A stretch of 64,000 nucleotides of DNA from contig CANLEE010000003.1 of NCBI GenBank assembly GCA_947489585.1, positions 248,001 to 312,000 of the forward strand, written 5' to 3'. Source of the DNA: an uncultured Psychroserpens sp. Lineage in GTDB: Bacteria; Bacteroidota; Bacteroidia; Flavobacteriales; Flavobacteriaceae. This document shows positions 1 through 10,141 of this stretch, piece by piece. The notes beneath the pieces were generated by a model. That model did no database searches. It was not told the origin of the DNA and saw nothing but the letters and a program-made list of their open reading frames with translations. Made by a program: the position numbers and the translations under genes. Positions within the stretch are counted from its first letter, which is position 1. Every line of letters begins with the position of its first letter.

Positions 1-1
1 A

Positions 2-109
2 AAGAAGTATAGGGAAATTTCTGAGCTATTAGGTATTTCCGTGAAGGCTGTAGAAAAGCGTATGAGTAAAGCTTTGGAAACGCTGAGAAAAAAAATAAGT
101 AATATTTAA
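2..109 (+). CDS. ECF RNA polymerase sigma factor, C-terminal end only
   Basis: An open frame enters from the left edge and stops at 107-109. Its 35 residues form a helix-turn-helix of sigma-70 region 4, with the pattern YREISELLGIS followed by a recognition helix KAVEKRMSKALETL, which binds the -35/-33 promoter element. The FecR-type anti-sigma factor and TonB-dependent receptor that follow are the usual partners of a FecI-like sigma factor, so this is most likely the sigma factor of a cell-surface signalling system. Regions 2 and the N-terminus lie outside the window. Confidence 0.85.
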   Translation, partial: KKYREISELLGISVKAVEKRMSKALETLRKKISNI

Positions 110-159
110 GGTAGGGTAAAATGAAATATAAAGGTTCTACATAAGTAATCGAGATTAAA

Positions 160-1071
160 ATGGAGAAAGATATTACAAATGGTTCAATCATTAGAAAGTG
201 GCTTGAAGGCGAATTATCTCAAGAAGAGATGGAAGCCATTAAATCCTCAGATGCTTATGATGATTATAAAAAAATCATAGACACTGTAAATGTTTTGAAT
301 GTTCCTGAGTATGACATAGATAAAGAATATTTTAAAATTCAAAACTTAAGAAATAAGAAACAAAAACCAGTAAAACAACTTAAAAAGTGGTTATATACAG
401 CTGCTGCAATTTTACTTTTTAGTTTAGGATATTTTTATTTTACAACCCAACCCACAGGCTATCAATCAGGATTTGGAGAACAAGTTGCTGTAACTTTACC
501 AGATAATTCTAAAGTATTGCTTAATGCAAATTCTTCAATAGAGTTTGTTGAAAGTAAATGGAAAAAAGAAAGAACAGTAGAACTAGTCGGAGAAGGCTTT
601 TTTGAAGTAGAAAAAGGATCAAAGTTCTTAGTCAAAACAAGTGAAGGTATAGTCGAGGTTTTAGGTACTGAATTTAATGTATCGGTTCAGCCAGATTTTT
701 TTGAAGTTATCTGTTTAGAAGGAAAAGTAAAAGCAACAGATTCAAAACAAAATGAAACGATATTAACGAAAGGCATGGGGTATAGAGCTATTTTAGGAGA
801 TACCCATAAATGGAATTTTAGCAGTGCTAAACCTTCATGGATTCATGGCGAAAGCAGCTTTAACAATTCACCATTAAAACAGGTGTTGATTGCTTTTCAA
901 AACCAATACAATATTACTTTTATTAATAAAAACATTGATGAAAATCAGCGTTTCACAGGTAGCTTTACTCATGACAATTTTAATACTGCATTAAAAACTT
1001 TATTTGATGCTATGGAAATTTCATATACTTTTGAAGAAGAACGAAAGATTGTTCTTTTTAAAAGCGAATGA
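160..1071 (+). CDS. FecR family anti-sigma factor
   Basis: Inner-membrane anti-sigma/sigma regulator of 303 residues. The cytoplasmic N-terminal part (about 1-76) would hold the sigma factor. One membrane segment lies near residues 77-94. The periplasmic FecR domain (about 105-175) shows the usual pattern of glutamate/leucine-rich strands, with GEGFFEV near 145-150 and LGTEFNV near 168-174. The C-terminal part (about 225-300) resembles the FecR C-terminal domain that contacts the STN domain of the receptor. It lies 50 bases after the sigma factor fragment, and its stop codon overlaps the next start by four bases (ATGA), so translation is probably coupled to the receptor. Confidence 0.92.
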   Translation: MEKDITNGSIIRKWLEGELSQEEMEAIKSSDAYDDYKKIIDTVNVLNVPEYDIDKEYFKIQNLRNKKQKPVKQLKKWLYTAAAILLFSLGYFYFTTQPTGYQSGFGEQVAVTLPDNSKVLLNANSSIEFVESKWKKERTVELVGEGFFEVEKGSKFLVKTSEGIVEVLGTEFNVSVQPDFFEVICLEGKVKATDSKQNETILTKGMGYRAILGDTHKWNFSSAKPSWIHGESSFNNSPLKQVLIAFQNQYNITFINKNIDENQRFTGSFTHDNFNTALKTLFDAMEISYTFEEERKIVLFKSE

Positions 1072-3437
1072 GATACAGGTTTTTAATAATCATCCTATTA
1101 CTTTCATTTACAGCATTCTCACAAGAAAATAGCTCTGTAAGCTATCAGCAAGTGCCTTTAGAAGATGTGTTAAAAGATATTGAATCGAAGTATGATGTGA
1201 AATTTTCATTTAAGACCAAACTGATAGACAATCAATTTATCACTTTAAATGAAACTAAAATCACACTTGAAGATCTTCTACAAATCATTACACTTCAATC
1301 CAAAATCAGCTTCAAAAAAATCACAGACCGCTATTATACATTAAACAAAAAAGGAGCTACAAGAATTTTTGATTTACAAGAATTAGATGAAGTGTTTGTT
1401 TCTGAATATCCTACAATAGGAATTAACAAAAAGGATGACGGTTCTATTGCTGTGTCTCCAGATAAATTAGCAATTTTACCAGGACTTATTGAACCTGACG
1501 TTTTGCAAAGTCTTCAGATTTTGCCAGGAGTGCAAAGTCCAGATGAAACGGCTTCAGGCTTATATATTAGAGGCGCAACACCAGATCAAAACCTTGTGCT
1601 TTGGGATGGTATTAAGATGTATTATTCTGGACATTTCTTCGGCATATTATCTGCATTTAACCCATATGTTACAGATGAGGTCAATTTAACAAAAAATGGT
1701 ACTCGAGCACGCTACGGAAATGCATTATCAGGTGTTATAGATATTACGTCTACACCTGATGTTCCTAAAGATTTAAAAATCGGTTTCGGCTCAAATTTTA
1801 CCCATGCTGATTTCTACTTAAAAGCACCTGTTAGCGAAAGTATTGGAGTTGTTGTGTCGGCACGACGATCGTTTACAGATGTTTTTAGAACGATTACTTT
1901 TAATAACTTTTCTGATCGTGTATTTCAAGATATCAGATCATATATAGACGAGAACGAACTTAATTCGACTGTGGATAACACCTTTTATTTTGCAGATTAT
2001 ACCGCAAAAGTTATTGCAGAACTGTCTTCAAAAGATAAGTTAACATTTAGCACATTATATACTATAAATGATCTAGATTACAATTTTAGATTTGAAGACG
2101 ATGTTGAAACTTCAGAAGATAGGTTGGAAATTGATAATCGAGGAGCTAGTCTTAGTTGGAATAGACAACAAAGCAAAAAAGTCTCCCTCAAGGCTGAAGC
2201 ATTTTTTTCCAATTTTAGTCTTGATTATTCAGGAGAAAAAACCATTTTCGGTTTTTTTGAAGAAGGCAAAAAAAATAATGATATCATGGAGGTTGGTGCT
2301 TCAATTGAAAGTAATATTGAATTCAATGAAAAGCATATGTTCAATGCTGGATATCAATTTTCTTCAAATGATGTAAGCTATGATTTATATAGTTTTTTAG
2401 AATTGTTTGATGAGGTCCCGTTTGAAGAATCACTATCTCAAACTAATAATACCCATGCTGTATATTCTGAATATCAATATAAGGGTGATAAATTCCAAAC
2501 CATTGCAGGCTTGAGAGCAACGCATTATTCGGTTGCAGATGAATTGTTTTTTGAACCAAGAGTGACTTTAAAAGCAAAATTATCTAATACAATTAGTTTG
2601 AAAGGCGCTTTTGAGGCTAAAACTCAAGCTGTCAGCCAAGTTATAGAATTTCAATCTTCAAACTTAGGTTTTGGTCTTGAGAATCAGGTCTGGACTCTAG
2701 CTTCAGGAGATAGTATTCCAATCCAAAAAAGCAGGCAATTTTCAGCAGGTATAGAATTTAAAAAGAACAATTGGAATATAGATATCGATGCTTATTATAG
2801 AACGATTAAAGGTGTTACCACCAATACAAGAGGTTTTAGAGATGTCTCCTTTTTTTACACTTCAGGAAGCACAGAAGCTTTTGGGGTTGATGTGCTTATC
2901 AATAAAAAAATTGGAAACTATAGAACTTGGATAGCCTATTCTTTTTTAGATAATGATATCACCATTCAAGAATTAGATTTTGAAACGTTTGAATTTAACG
3001 ATGATAGAACCTATTCTGGAAATTATGATATTACACATAATTTTAGTTGGTCTCACGCATATAACTGGAATAATTTTGAAGTTTCTTTAGGTTGGAGACT
3101 AAGAACAGGTAGGCCTGTCACTGCTCTTGAATCGATTACTTCTGATGAGGAATTTATTTACTTCAATTATGGAGATGTTAATGATGAAAGGTTGCCAACG
3201 TATCATAGATTAGATTTTTCTTCAACTTATAAGTTTAAGTTTTCGAAAGATGGCCGTTGGAAAGGTAAGGTCGGCATTTCAATTTTAAACCTCTACGATC
3301 GAGAAAATGTTTTATTTCGTCAATTCTTTCAAGGCGATCCACTAGACGATAGCAATACACCAGACTATGAAGTTGTTCGATCAGATTTCATTTCTTTTGG
3401 AATCACACCAAACATTGTATTTAGAGTAGAGTTTTAA
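1068..3437 (+). CDS. TonB-dependent receptor with N-terminal STN signalling domain
   Basis: Outer-membrane receptor of 789 residues for active uptake of a siderophore, glycan or other ligand. It has a signal peptide (about 1-18), an STN domain (about 22-92), a plug domain (about 125-230; LYIRGATPDQNLVLWDG is the typical plug motif), then a long beta-barrel ending in phenylalanine (VFRVEF). The STN domain transmits ligand binding to the FecR protein encoded just upstream. There is no adjacent SusD-like gene, so glycan import by a Sus-type pair is not indicated. The substrate cannot be told from sequence. It converges on holB with an 8-base gap. Confidence 0.9.
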   Translation: MRYRFLIIILLLSFTAFSQENSSVSYQQVPLEDVLKDIESKYDVKFSFKTKLIDNQFITLNETKITLEDLLQIITLQSKISFKKITDRYYTLNKKGATRIFDLQELDEVFVSEYPTIGINKKDDGSIAVSPDKLAILPGLIEPDVLQSLQILPGVQSPDETASGLYIRGATPDQNLVLWDGIKMYYSGHFFGILSAFNPYVTDEVNLTKNGTRARYGNALSGVIDITSTPDVPKDLKIGFGSNFTHADFYLKAPVSESIGVVVSARRSFTDVFRTITFNNFSDRVFQDIRSYIDENELNSTVDNTFYFADYTAKVIAELSSKDKLTFSTLYTINDLDYNFRFEDDVETSEDRLEIDNRGASLSWNRQQSKKVSLKAEAFFSNFSLDYSGEKTIFGFFEEGKKNNDIMEVGASIESNIEFNEKHMFNAGYQFSSNDVSYDLYSFLELFDEVPFEESLSQTNNTHAVYSEYQYKGDKFQTIAGLRATHYSVADELFFEPRVTLKAKLSNTISLKGAFEAKTQAVSQVIEFQSSNLGFGLENQVWTLASGDSIPIQKSRQFSAGIEFKKNNWNIDIDAYYRTIKGVTTNTRGFRDVSFFYTSGSTEAFGVDVLINKKIGNYRTWIAYSFLDNDITIQELDFETFEFNDDRTYSGNYDITHNFSWSHAYNWNNFEVSLGWRLRTGRPVTALESITSDEEFIYFNYGDVNDERLPTYHRLDFSSTYKFKFSKDGRWKGKVGISILNLYDRENVLFRQFFQGDPLDDSNTPDYEVVRSDFISFGITPNIVFRVEF

Positions 3438-3445
3438 GGCGCTTT

Positions 3446-4591
3446 TTACTTTTTATGAAGTAATCGGGTTAACTTTATTGATAAATCGGTTAGAATGATT
3501 TTTGAATTTCCGTTACGTTCAATATGATAAATTGCATCTTGAAGCTCATTAGAAATTTCCATAATATTATTTCCATGAACAAACGGCGCAAAGTTTTCTA
3601 ATTTGAAAGAAGTTTTAGGTTCAATAAAAACCAAATCATCTGCATTATAATTAAGTAAAAGCGCTTGTCTAAAAAAGTCTAAACAGAAGCTTAAAAACTG
3701 CTTTTGGGTTTCGCGACCAGTTTTAGCAATAGTTTCGCTCCAAGAAATCAAATCATGAATAGCACTTTTATTTCCTTTAGCTTTAAATGCTGATCGAATC
3801 CAAAACACAAACCACTCTTCAAACTGTGTATCTTCACTATCACTATAAACAACATCACAAGCCTTATTGTAATTACCATTGGCTTGGTGCGCAATTTTAA
3901 CAGCATCCGATTCAGGAATTTGATAATTTTTAATTAATGCATCTTTGATAACATCTTCAGCAAGTGGCGGAAAATGTAATACTTGACATCGTGATTTTAT
4001 GGTATTTATAATTTGCTCTTCATCTTCAGCTATGAGAACAAAAATGGTTTTATTTGGCGGCTCTTCAATGAGTTTTAGAAGCTTATTAGCGGCAGAAGTA
4101 TTCATTTTTTCGGCCATCCATATCAACATTACTTTATAGCCGCCCTCATATGATTTAAGTGCTAAAGCTTTTACAATATCTTGAGCTTCATCAACACCTA
4201 TTTGCCCTTGTTTATTATCGATTCCGAGAATACGATACCAATCAAACAAATTCCCATAAGGCTGATCTTTAATAAGTTGCCTCCATTCTTCCATGAAATG
4301 GTTAGATACGGGGTGGCTTTTTACTTTATCATTAGTAGCAACTGGAAAAGCGAAATGTAAGTCAGGATGAGAGAGGTTTTTAAACTTTAAATTACAAGCC
4401 TCATTACCTTCACTGTTTTCTCCATTAGTGTTTTTACACAACAAATATTGGGCATAAGCAATGGCCATTGGTAAGGTTCCAGATCCTTCAGGGCCTACAA
4501 ACAATTGTGCATGCGGAACACGTCCAAAATCAGCACTTTTAGTAAGGTGATTTTTAATATGTTCTTGTCCTAAAATTTCTGAAAATAACAT
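3446..4591 (-). CDS. holB: DNA polymerase III subunit delta prime
   Basis: Clamp-loader subunit of the replicative polymerase, 381 residues. An AAA+ fold begins with FSEILGQEHIKNHL. The P-loop position reads GPEGSGTL (33-40), in which the usual lysine is replaced by threonine, so it should not hydrolyse ATP; this is normal for delta prime. The segment NKLLKLIEEPPNKTIFVLI (169-187) and the SRC motif (200-202) are hallmarks of the delta prime/DnaX family. Only two cysteines (C52, C66) remain of the zinc site found in E. coli. It is transcribed alone and divergently from the DUF2652 gene. Confidence 0.93.
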   Translation of the reverse strand: MLFSEILGQEHIKNHLTKSADFGRVPHAQLFVGPEGSGTLPMAIAYAQYLLCKNTNGENSEGNEACNLKFKNLSHPDLHFAFPVATNDKVKSHPVSNHFMEEWRQLIKDQPYGNLFDWYRILGIDNKQGQIGVDEAQDIVKALALKSYEGGYKVMLIWMAEKMNTSAANKLLKLIEEPPNKTIFVLIAEDEEQIINTIKSRCQVLHFPPLAEDVIKDALIKNYQIPESDAVKIAHQANGNYNKACDVVYSDSEDTQFEEWFVFWIRSAFKAKGNKSAIHDLISWSETIAKTGRETQKQFLSFCLDFFRQALLLNYNADDLVFIEPKTSFKLENFAPFVHGNNIMEISNELQDAIYHIERNGNSKIILTDLSIKLTRLLHKK

Positions 4592-4595
4592 AAGA

Positions 4596-4603
4596 CAAAC
4601 CTA
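4596..4603 (-). promoter_or_regulatory. Candidate -7 promoter element for holB
   Basis: On the minus strand these bases read TAGGTTTG, a match to the Bacteroidota -7 consensus TAnnTTTG. No TTG lies at a good -33 distance. The element ends only four bases before the holB ATG, so the message would be leaderless or nearly so. Confidence 0.45.
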
Positions 4604-4781
4604 CATATTTTTTTTAAATGTTTTAGTGTTCAACTCATATTGATGTTGATCATTTTTAATCTATTACAAACAATTGAGAACACCAATATACAAACTTGTG
4701 TTTTTAACATAATATTGTAAGCTCTAAACGATATTTCGACTTATTTTTATAACAACTAAAACATTGCTTATAGCTCAAAAA

Positions 4782-5852
4782 ATGACTCAAAACGCTATTC
4801 TTTTTATTCCAGATATTTCTGGCTTTACTGAGTTTGTTCACAATACCGATATTAATCATAGCAGGCATATTATTTCTGAACTTTTAGAACTATTAATTGA
4901 TCAAAATAGTATGGGATTGGAATTAGCCGAAATTGAAGGTGATGCGTTATTTCTTTATAAGTTAGAAAACTATGTAGATGTAGCTGTTATTAAGCAACAG
5001 GTTGAGGACATGTATCTAGCATTTCACACCCATTTGAAACGTTACGAACTTCAACGTATTTGTAATTGTGGCGCCTGTTCTTCGGCATATAACCTAAGTT
5101 TAAAATTTGTTGTCCATTATGGCGAAATAGAATTTATAAAAGTTAAGACATCAAAAAAGCCTTATGGCAGTAACGTGATTAAAGTTCATAGGTTACTTAA
5201 AAATGAAGTGCCTCTAAATGAATATCTAATCTTAACCGAGAATTTAATCCCAAAGCCTTCTGAAAGCCCTATCAATACTTTGACGGCGACTTATGACTTT
5301 GGAAAAATCACATTTTTGTATGAGCCTTTAAAACACTTGAAAGATAAATTACCTAAAATAAACCCTATTCCTGACAATATTCCTAAGCACAAATTATTTG
5401 ATAGAACTGAAACCATACAGATCCCTATTTTAGAGCTTTATGAAGTGATTAGCAATTTTGATTATAGATTGTTATGGGTTAAAGGTGTTGACAAGCTAGA
5501 ATATGATAAAAACAAAGTGAACAGATCTGGACTTAAACACCAATGTTTAGTTAATAAAAAAGAAGTCGAGCAAACAACAGTAAAAAAAGAGGTTGGTAAA
5601 AATCAAATGGTTTATGGAGAATCAACATCCAATATTCCGTTTACAAAACGTGCCAATGTCTATTATGTTTTAGAGGAAATTGAAAACGGATTCACAAAGA
5701 TGAATATTGAAATATTTGTAGATTTTAAGCCTTTTGGAGTACTCATGAAACCTTTAATGAAAAAAAACTTCCAAAAAATTATCTCAGAAAATATTAAAGA
5801 ACTTATTTTGCTAATTGATTCTGGATTTACAAAAAATCAAGTCATTAACTAA
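4782..5852 (+). CDS. DUF2652 protein: cyclase-like domain plus SRPBCC-like domain
   Basis: A protein of 356 residues with two parts. The N-terminal half resembles class III nucleotide cyclases: FIPDISGFT (8-16) supplies one metal-binding aspartate (D11), EGDALFLY (52-59) the second (D54), and HYGEI (112-116) follows. A cysteine cluster CNCGAC (94-99) sits between them. The C-terminal half (about 195-345) looks like an SRPBCC/polyketide-cyclase-like lipid-binding fold. The family has no established function. The ATG at 4782 is preferred to an in-frame TTG 18 bases upstream because the cyclase-like motif begins right after it. The gene is followed 14 bases later by pgk and may share its transcript. 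Confidence 0.8.
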   Translation: MTQNAILFIPDISGFTEFVHNTDINHSRHIISELLELLIDQNSMGLELAEIEGDALFLYKLENYVDVAVIKQQVEDMYLAFHTHLKRYELQRICNCGACSSAYNLSLKFVVHYGEIEFIKVKTSKKPYGSNVIKVHRLLKNEVPLNEYLILTENLIPKPSESPINTLTATYDFGKITFLYEPLKHLKDKLPKINPIPDNIPKHKLFDRTETIQIPILELYEVISNFDYRLLWVKGVDKLEYDKNKVNRSGLKHQCLVNKKEVEQTTVKKEVGKNQMVYGESTSNIPFTKRANVYYVLEEIENGFTKMNIEIFVDFKPFGVLMKPLMKKNFQKIISENIKELILLIDSGFTKNQVIN

Positions 5853-5866
5853 AACAATTTAAACAA

Positions 5867-7054
5867 GTGAAAACGTTAAGCGATTTTAATTTCGACAACA
5901 AAAAAGCCTTAATTCGTGTAGATTTTAATGTGCCTTTAAATGAAAATTTTGAAGTTACAGATGCCACACGCATCATTTCTGCTAAACCAACAATTATCAA
6001 AGTTTTAGAAGATGGCGGTAGCTGTATTTTAATGTCGCATTTAGGACGACCAAAAGGCGTTCAAGATGAATTCTCATTAAAACACATTGCAAATAAAGTT
6101 GAAGATGTTTTAGGAGTTACAGTCAAATTTGTTGACAACTGTGTTGGCCCCAAAGCAGAAGAAGCTGCAGCAAATCTAAATTCTGGTGAGATCTTATTAC
6201 TTGAGAATTTACGTTTTCATGATGAAGAAAAACAAGGCGATAAAGACTTTGCAGAAGCATTATCTAAGTTGGGTGATATTTATGTTAATGATGCGTTTGG
6301 TACAGCTCATAGAGCCCATGCTTCTACAACGATTATTGCTCAATTTTTTCCTGAGACAAAATGCTTCGGAAATTTGCTAGCTCAAGAAATTGAGAGTATA
6401 AAAAAAGTGATGGAAACAGGAGAAAAACCAGTTTTAGCAGTACTAGGAGGCGCAAAAGTCTCTTCAAAAATCACAATTATTGAGAACATACTTGATAAAG
6501 TAGACCACTTAATCATTGGAGGCGGAATGACGTTTACTTTTATTAAAGCACAAGGCGGAAGTATTGGAGATTCTATTTGTGAAGATGATAAAATGGATTT
6601 AGCAATGGACATCATGAAACAAGCTAAAGAAAAGAATGTACAAATACATTTACCAGTAGATGTTATAGCAGCTAATGCGTTTAGTAATGATGCAGAAACA
6701 CAGGTTATTGGTGTTACAAATATTCCTGATGGTTGGCAAGGTTTAGATGCTGGACCAAAATCTAAAGAGAATTTTCATGATATTGTGATGCAATGCAAAA
6801 CCATTTTATGGAATGGACCATTAGGTGTTTTTGAAATGGGAAATTTCGCCAATGGGACAATAGCATTAGGGAATTCAATTGCCGAGGCTACAAAAAATGG
6901 AGCATTTTCACTTGTAGGAGGAGGAGATTCGGTTGCAGCTGTAAAACAGTTTGGTTTTGAAAACAAAGTGAGTTATGTAAGCACTGGAGGAGGTGCAATG
7001 TTAGAGAGTCTAGAAGGAAAAACACTTCCAGGAATCGCTGCAATTTTAGAATAA
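5867..7054 (+). CDS. pgk: Phosphoglycerate kinase
   Basis: Cytoplasmic glycolytic enzyme, 395 residues, that exchanges phosphate between 1,3-bisphosphoglycerate and ADP. The substrate-binding start [12 protein letters not shown] (14-25), the HLGRPKG motif and the C-terminal nucleotide-site stretch [14 protein letters not shown] are all intact, and the length fits the family. Translation starts at GTG 5867; the next residues [19 protein letters not shown] match the normal N-terminus, so no later start is plausible. It lies 14 bases after the DUF2652 gene. Confidence 0.97.
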   Translation: MKTLSDFNFDNKKALIRVDFNVPLNENFEVTDATRIISAKPTIIKVLEDGGSCILMSHLGRPKGVQDEFSLKHIANKVEDVLGVTVKFVDNCVGPKAEEAAANLNSGEILLLENLRFHDEEKQGDKDFAEALSKLGDIYVNDAFGTAHRAHASTTIIAQFFPETKCFGNLLAQEIESIKKVMETGEKPVLAVLGGAKVSSKITIIENILDKVDHLIIGGGMTFTFIKAQGGSIGDSICEDDKMDLAMDIMKQAKEKNVQIHLPVDVIAANAFSNDAETQVIGVTNIPDGWQGLDAGPKSKENFHDIVMQCKTILWNGPLGVFEMGNFANGTIALGNSIAEATKNGAFSLVGGGDSVAAVKQFGFENKVSYVSTGGGAMLESLEGKTLPGIAAILE

Positions 7055-7056
7055 AT

Positions 7057-7076
7057 GAGTGTCTTCGCTCTTTTTT
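7057..7076 (+). terminator. Weak intrinsic terminator after pgk
   Basis: A five-pair stem, GAGTG/CGCTC with one G-U pair and loop TCTT, is followed directly by six T residues, two bases after the pgk stop codon. The stem is short, so termination may be partial. Confidence 0.45.
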
Positions 7077-7190
7077 GTTTTTCAGAAGAATCTTACAACT
7101 ACAGTTAAATTGTCTTATTAAACTTTCATTTTAACCAAAAAAATACGATTTTAGCTGACCTATCGTTATGATAGTTAAACATTTTAACCA

Positions 7191-8789
7191 ATGAACCCGA
7201 AGCTAATACACCTAACTTTTGGCTTTCTGTTATGTACTTTATTTTGTTTTGGACAGGATTCGATTCCTAAGAAAACCGAAATAAAGAGACTTACAGAAGC
7301 TGATTTTGTTGATGGCGAAACCTACGTTGTTGATACCATAATTGATGGTAAAACATACTTTAAAAAACCCCTCAATATTAAACCTAAAGTTGATTCTACT
7401 ACAATTAAAAAGCTAGAAGATCATAAATTTGCAGCAGAGATTGATGAGAAGTGGCTCGAAGAATTGTATAGTAACAATTTGTTTGACACAATTTATAAGT
7501 CTGTATCAGAATTAAAATACGACCCAGTAGATTATCCTGAGTTAACAACAGATACGTTAAAAGCAAGGTTAAAGCGACTCAATGCCAGAACACCCTTCAA
7601 TATTGAATACAATCCTTCATTAGAAAGTGTTATTAAATCATATTTAAAACATCGTAGAAATTCTATGTCTCGTTTGATGTCTTTGAGTCATTATTACTTC
7701 CCGTTGTTTGAAGAATCTCTAGACAATTATGACATTCCGTTAGAAGTAAAATATCTAGCAATTGTTGAATCGGCTTTAAAACCTCGTGCAAGATCTAGGG
7801 TTGGCGCAACCGGTTTATGGCAATTTATGTTTGGAACAGGAAAAGAGTATGGGCTTAATGTAAGCAGCTATGTTGATGAACGTAGCGATCCAATTAAATC
7901 TACTGAAGCAGCAAGTAAATATTTAGCAAGACTGTATAAGATTTTTGGCGACTGGGATTTAGCTTTGGCCGCCTATAATTCTGGACCAGGAAACGTGACC
8001 AAAGCGATACGTCGCTCAGGAGGATATGAGAATTATTGGAATATAAGACCTCATCTGCCACGAGAAACTGCAGGATACCTTCCTGCGTTTTTAGCGACGA
8101 TGTATATTTTTGAATTTGCTAAAGAACATGGTTTTGAAGTTGAGCGACCTAATTATCACTATGTTGAAACAGATACGATTCATGTTAAGAAAATGATTTC
8201 ACTTGATCAGGTTTCAGAATTGGTTGATGTGCCTATGGAGCAACTCCAGTTTTTAAACCCATCTTATAAATTAGATATCATTCCATATATTAAAGGAGAG
8301 AATTATACATTACGATTGCCAAGAGAGGCTATTGGTAAATTTGTCACCAATGAAGAACAAATTTATGCATTTGTAGAAGAAGAATTAAGTAAACGAGAAA
8401 AGCCATTACCACAGTTTTTTGACTCTAATAGCAAAGTAAGATATCGCGTACGATCTGGAGATTACCTTGGAAAAATTGCTAGAAAATATGGTGTTAGAGT
8501 AAGTCAAATAAAAAGATGGAATGGACTACGAAGTAATAATTTAAAAATTGGCCAACGATTGACAATTTATCCAAGAAAACCATCAACTTCTAGTAAAATA
8601 GTTAGTTCAAGTACCCCTAAAAAAGTAATTAATACACAAGGAAAATCAACATATAGAGTTCAAAAAGGGGATTCTCTTTGGAGCATTTCTCAAAAATTTC
8701 CAGGAGTTTCTGTCCAAAATATTAAAGATTGGAACGATATTAGCAGTAATAAACTAAAAATAGGAATGACACTCGTTGTTTCGAAGTAA
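7191..8789 (+). CDS. Lytic transglycosylase with two LysM domains (MltD-like)
   Basis: Envelope enzyme of 532 residues that cleaves the glycan strands of peptidoglycan. It has a signal peptide (about 1-21), an SLT domain (about 175-300) with the catalytic glutamate in AIVESAL (E193) followed by GATGLWQFM and AAYNSGPGNV, then two LysM repeats (about 419-466 and 486-531), each starting YRV.(S/K)GD. The domain order matches MltD-type enzymes. It forms a probable two-gene unit with the DUF4837 lipoprotein 20 bases downstream, ending at the strong terminator near 9800. Confidence 0.93.
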   Translation: MNPKLIHLTFGFLLCTLFCFGQDSIPKKTEIKRLTEADFVDGETYVVDTIIDGKTYFKKPLNIKPKVDSTTIKKLEDHKFAAEIDEKWLEELYSNNLFDTIYKSVSELKYDPVDYPELTTDTLKARLKRLNARTPFNIEYNPSLESVIKSYLKHRRNSMSRLMSLSHYYFPLFEESLDNYDIPLEVKYLAIVESALKPRARSRVGATGLWQFMFGTGKEYGLNVSSYVDERSDPIKSTEAASKYLARLYKIFGDWDLALAAYNSGPGNVTKAIRRSGGYENYWNIRPHLPRETAGYLPAFLATMYIFEFAKEHGFEVERPNYHYVETDTIHVKKMISLDQVSELVDVPMEQLQFLNPSYKLDIIPYIKGENYTLRLPREAIGKFVTNEEQIYAFVEEELSKREKPLPQFFDSNSKVRYRVRSGDYLGKIARKYGVRVSQIKRWNGLRSNNLKIGQRLTIYPRKPSTSSKIVSSSTPKKVINTQGKSTYRVQKGDSLWSISQKFPGVSVQNIKDWNDISSNKLKIGMTLVVSK

Positions 8790-8809
8790 GCGAATCAAAT
8801 TTAGAAAAA

Positions 8810-9784
8810 ATGATACAGAAGATATTAAGTTTATTGTTAGTTGTAAGCCTATTCTATTCTTGTGGTGATAAAAACGAGCAGCGTTATGTTTCAGCATCTT
8901 CAGGAAACATAAACAGTGTCGTCGTCGTTGCTGATAACGTTTTATGGGAAAATCAAGTAGGTGATGTTATAAGAAATGTACTTGCTGCTTCTGTTGAAGG
9001 GCTATCTAAGGATGAGCCTCAATTTTCAATGAGCCAAATGCCTCCTGCTGTATTTACTGGATTTGCTAAAAAAAACAGAACAGTTTTAAAAATAGAGAAA
9101 GGAAAGGAAGCTACTACTAAAATTGCCACAGATGCTTATGCAAGACCGCAAACTATGGTTGTTATTTCTGGCCAAACGAATGCAGAAATCATTGATCAGA
9201 TTAATGCAAATGCTGAAAAAATTATTGACGCTTTCAAAAAAACTGAAATTACAGAACGACAAAGGCGTACGAGTAAATCATTATTTAATGACTCTAAACT
9301 TAGAGGCGATTTAGGCGTATCGCTTAAGTTTCCTACAGCTTATAGAATTGCTAAAGCTGAAGACGATTTTTTCTGGATACGAAGAGATATTGAAACCGGA
9401 AATGTAGATTTAATGGTGTATCAAATCCCTTTATCATCAATTAGAAAAGGAGATAGCGCTGTTGTAGACGTGGTTAGGGTTAGAGATTCTGTTGGTAAGA
9501 TTCATATTGAAGGCGCTGCTGAAAACACATACATGGCTACAGAATCTGCATTTACACCTTTCATTAATGATGCTATTGTGGATAATAAACCAAGTTATGA
9601 AACCAGAGGTATTTGGGATTTAAAAAATGCGTACATGTCTGGACCATTTATAAACTATGCCATAGAAGATAAAGTGAATAACCGCTATATTATAGTTGAA
9701 GGCTATGTTTTTGCACCATCCATAGCAAAACGAGATTATATATTTGAGCTAGAATCCATTATAAAATCTATAGCAATACAATAA
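8810..9784 (+). CDS. DUF4837 family lipoprotein
   Basis: Predicted lipoprotein of 324 residues with a signal ending in LFYSC, the cysteine being residue 18. The mature part contains no catalytic motif that I recognise. It matches the DUF4837 family, which in Flavobacteriaceae commonly lies next to a LysM lytic transglycosylase and tatA, as it does here. A role in envelope maintenance is inferred from that neighbourhood only. Confidence 0.82.
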   Translation: MIQKILSLLLVVSLFYSCGDKNEQRYVSASSGNINSVVVVADNVLWENQVGDVIRNVLAASVEGLSKDEPQFSMSQMPPAVFTGFAKKNRTVLKIEKGKEATTKIATDAYARPQTMVVISGQTNAEIIDQINANAEKIIDAFKKTEITERQRRTSKSLFNDSKLRGDLGVSLKFPTAYRIAKAEDDFFWIRRDIETGNVDLMVYQIPLSSIRKGDSAVVDVVRVRDSVGKIHIEGAAENTYMATESAFTPFINDAIVDNKPSYETRGIWDLKNAYMSGPFINYAIEDKVNNRYIIVEGYVFAPSIAKRDYIFELESIIKSIAIQ

Positions 9785-9817
9785 AAAAAGAGACGTAATT
9801 ATTACGTCTCTTTTTTT
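9783..9817. terminator. Bidirectional intrinsic terminator between DUF4837 gene and tatA
   Basis: Two 17-base arms (9783-9799 and 9801-9817) are perfect reverse complements with core AGAGACGTAAT, flanked by seven A on the left and seven T on the right. This serves both convergent transcripts. Confidence 0.92.
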
Positions 9818-9836
9818 ATTGTATTATTATTAAATA

Positions 9837-10025
9837 CTATTCTTTATCATCTGTGGTTTTAGAATTGTCTTCTTCCTTGCTGGCATCTTTAAATTCTTTA
9901 ATACCACTTCCAAGACCTCTCATAAGTTCTGGGATTTTTTTTCCTCCAAACAATAATAAGACGACGATTACAATTAAAGCAATTTGCCATGCTCCAAAAG
10001 CTAAAAATATGCCTGATGCTATCAT
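9837..10025 (-). CDS. tatA: Twin-arginine translocase subunit TatA/E
   Basis: Small membrane protein of 62 residues that forms the pore component of the Tat system for export of folded proteins. It has one N-terminal membrane segment (about 8-27), the typical hinge [11 protein letters not shown], an amphipathic helix ([10 protein letters not shown]) and a short charged tail. No tatC lies in the window. Transcription is toward the shared terminator at 9783-9817. Confidence 0.95.
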   Translation of the reverse strand: MIASGIFLAFGAWQIALIVIVVLLLFGGKKIPELMRGLGSGIKEFKDASKEEDNSKTTDDKE

Positions 10026-10045
10026 AACGTTTAAAATTTGAGTTG

Positions 10046-10053
10046 CAAAGTTA
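10046..10053 (-). promoter_or_regulatory. Candidate -7 promoter element for tatA
   Basis: The minus strand reads TAACTTTG, fitting TAnnTTTG, about 20 bases before the tatA start codon. No TTG is found at the preferred -33 spacing, so support is partial. Confidence 0.4.
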
Positions 10054-10126
10054 ATAATTAAACTTCAAAATAATCGTTTAATCACAAACTTTAAGAGTAG
10101 GGCTTAAAACTTGGGCTTATTTTATT

Positions 10127-10134
10127 TAATTTTG
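10127..10134 (+). promoter_or_regulatory. Candidate -7 promoter element for the M23 peptidase
   Basis: TAATTTTG matches TAnnTTTG and ends seven bases before the ATG at 10142, predicting an extremely short leader. The nearest upstream TTG (10111-10113) is only 13 bases away, shorter than usual. Confidence 0.42.
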
Positions 10135-10141
10135 TAGTCTT

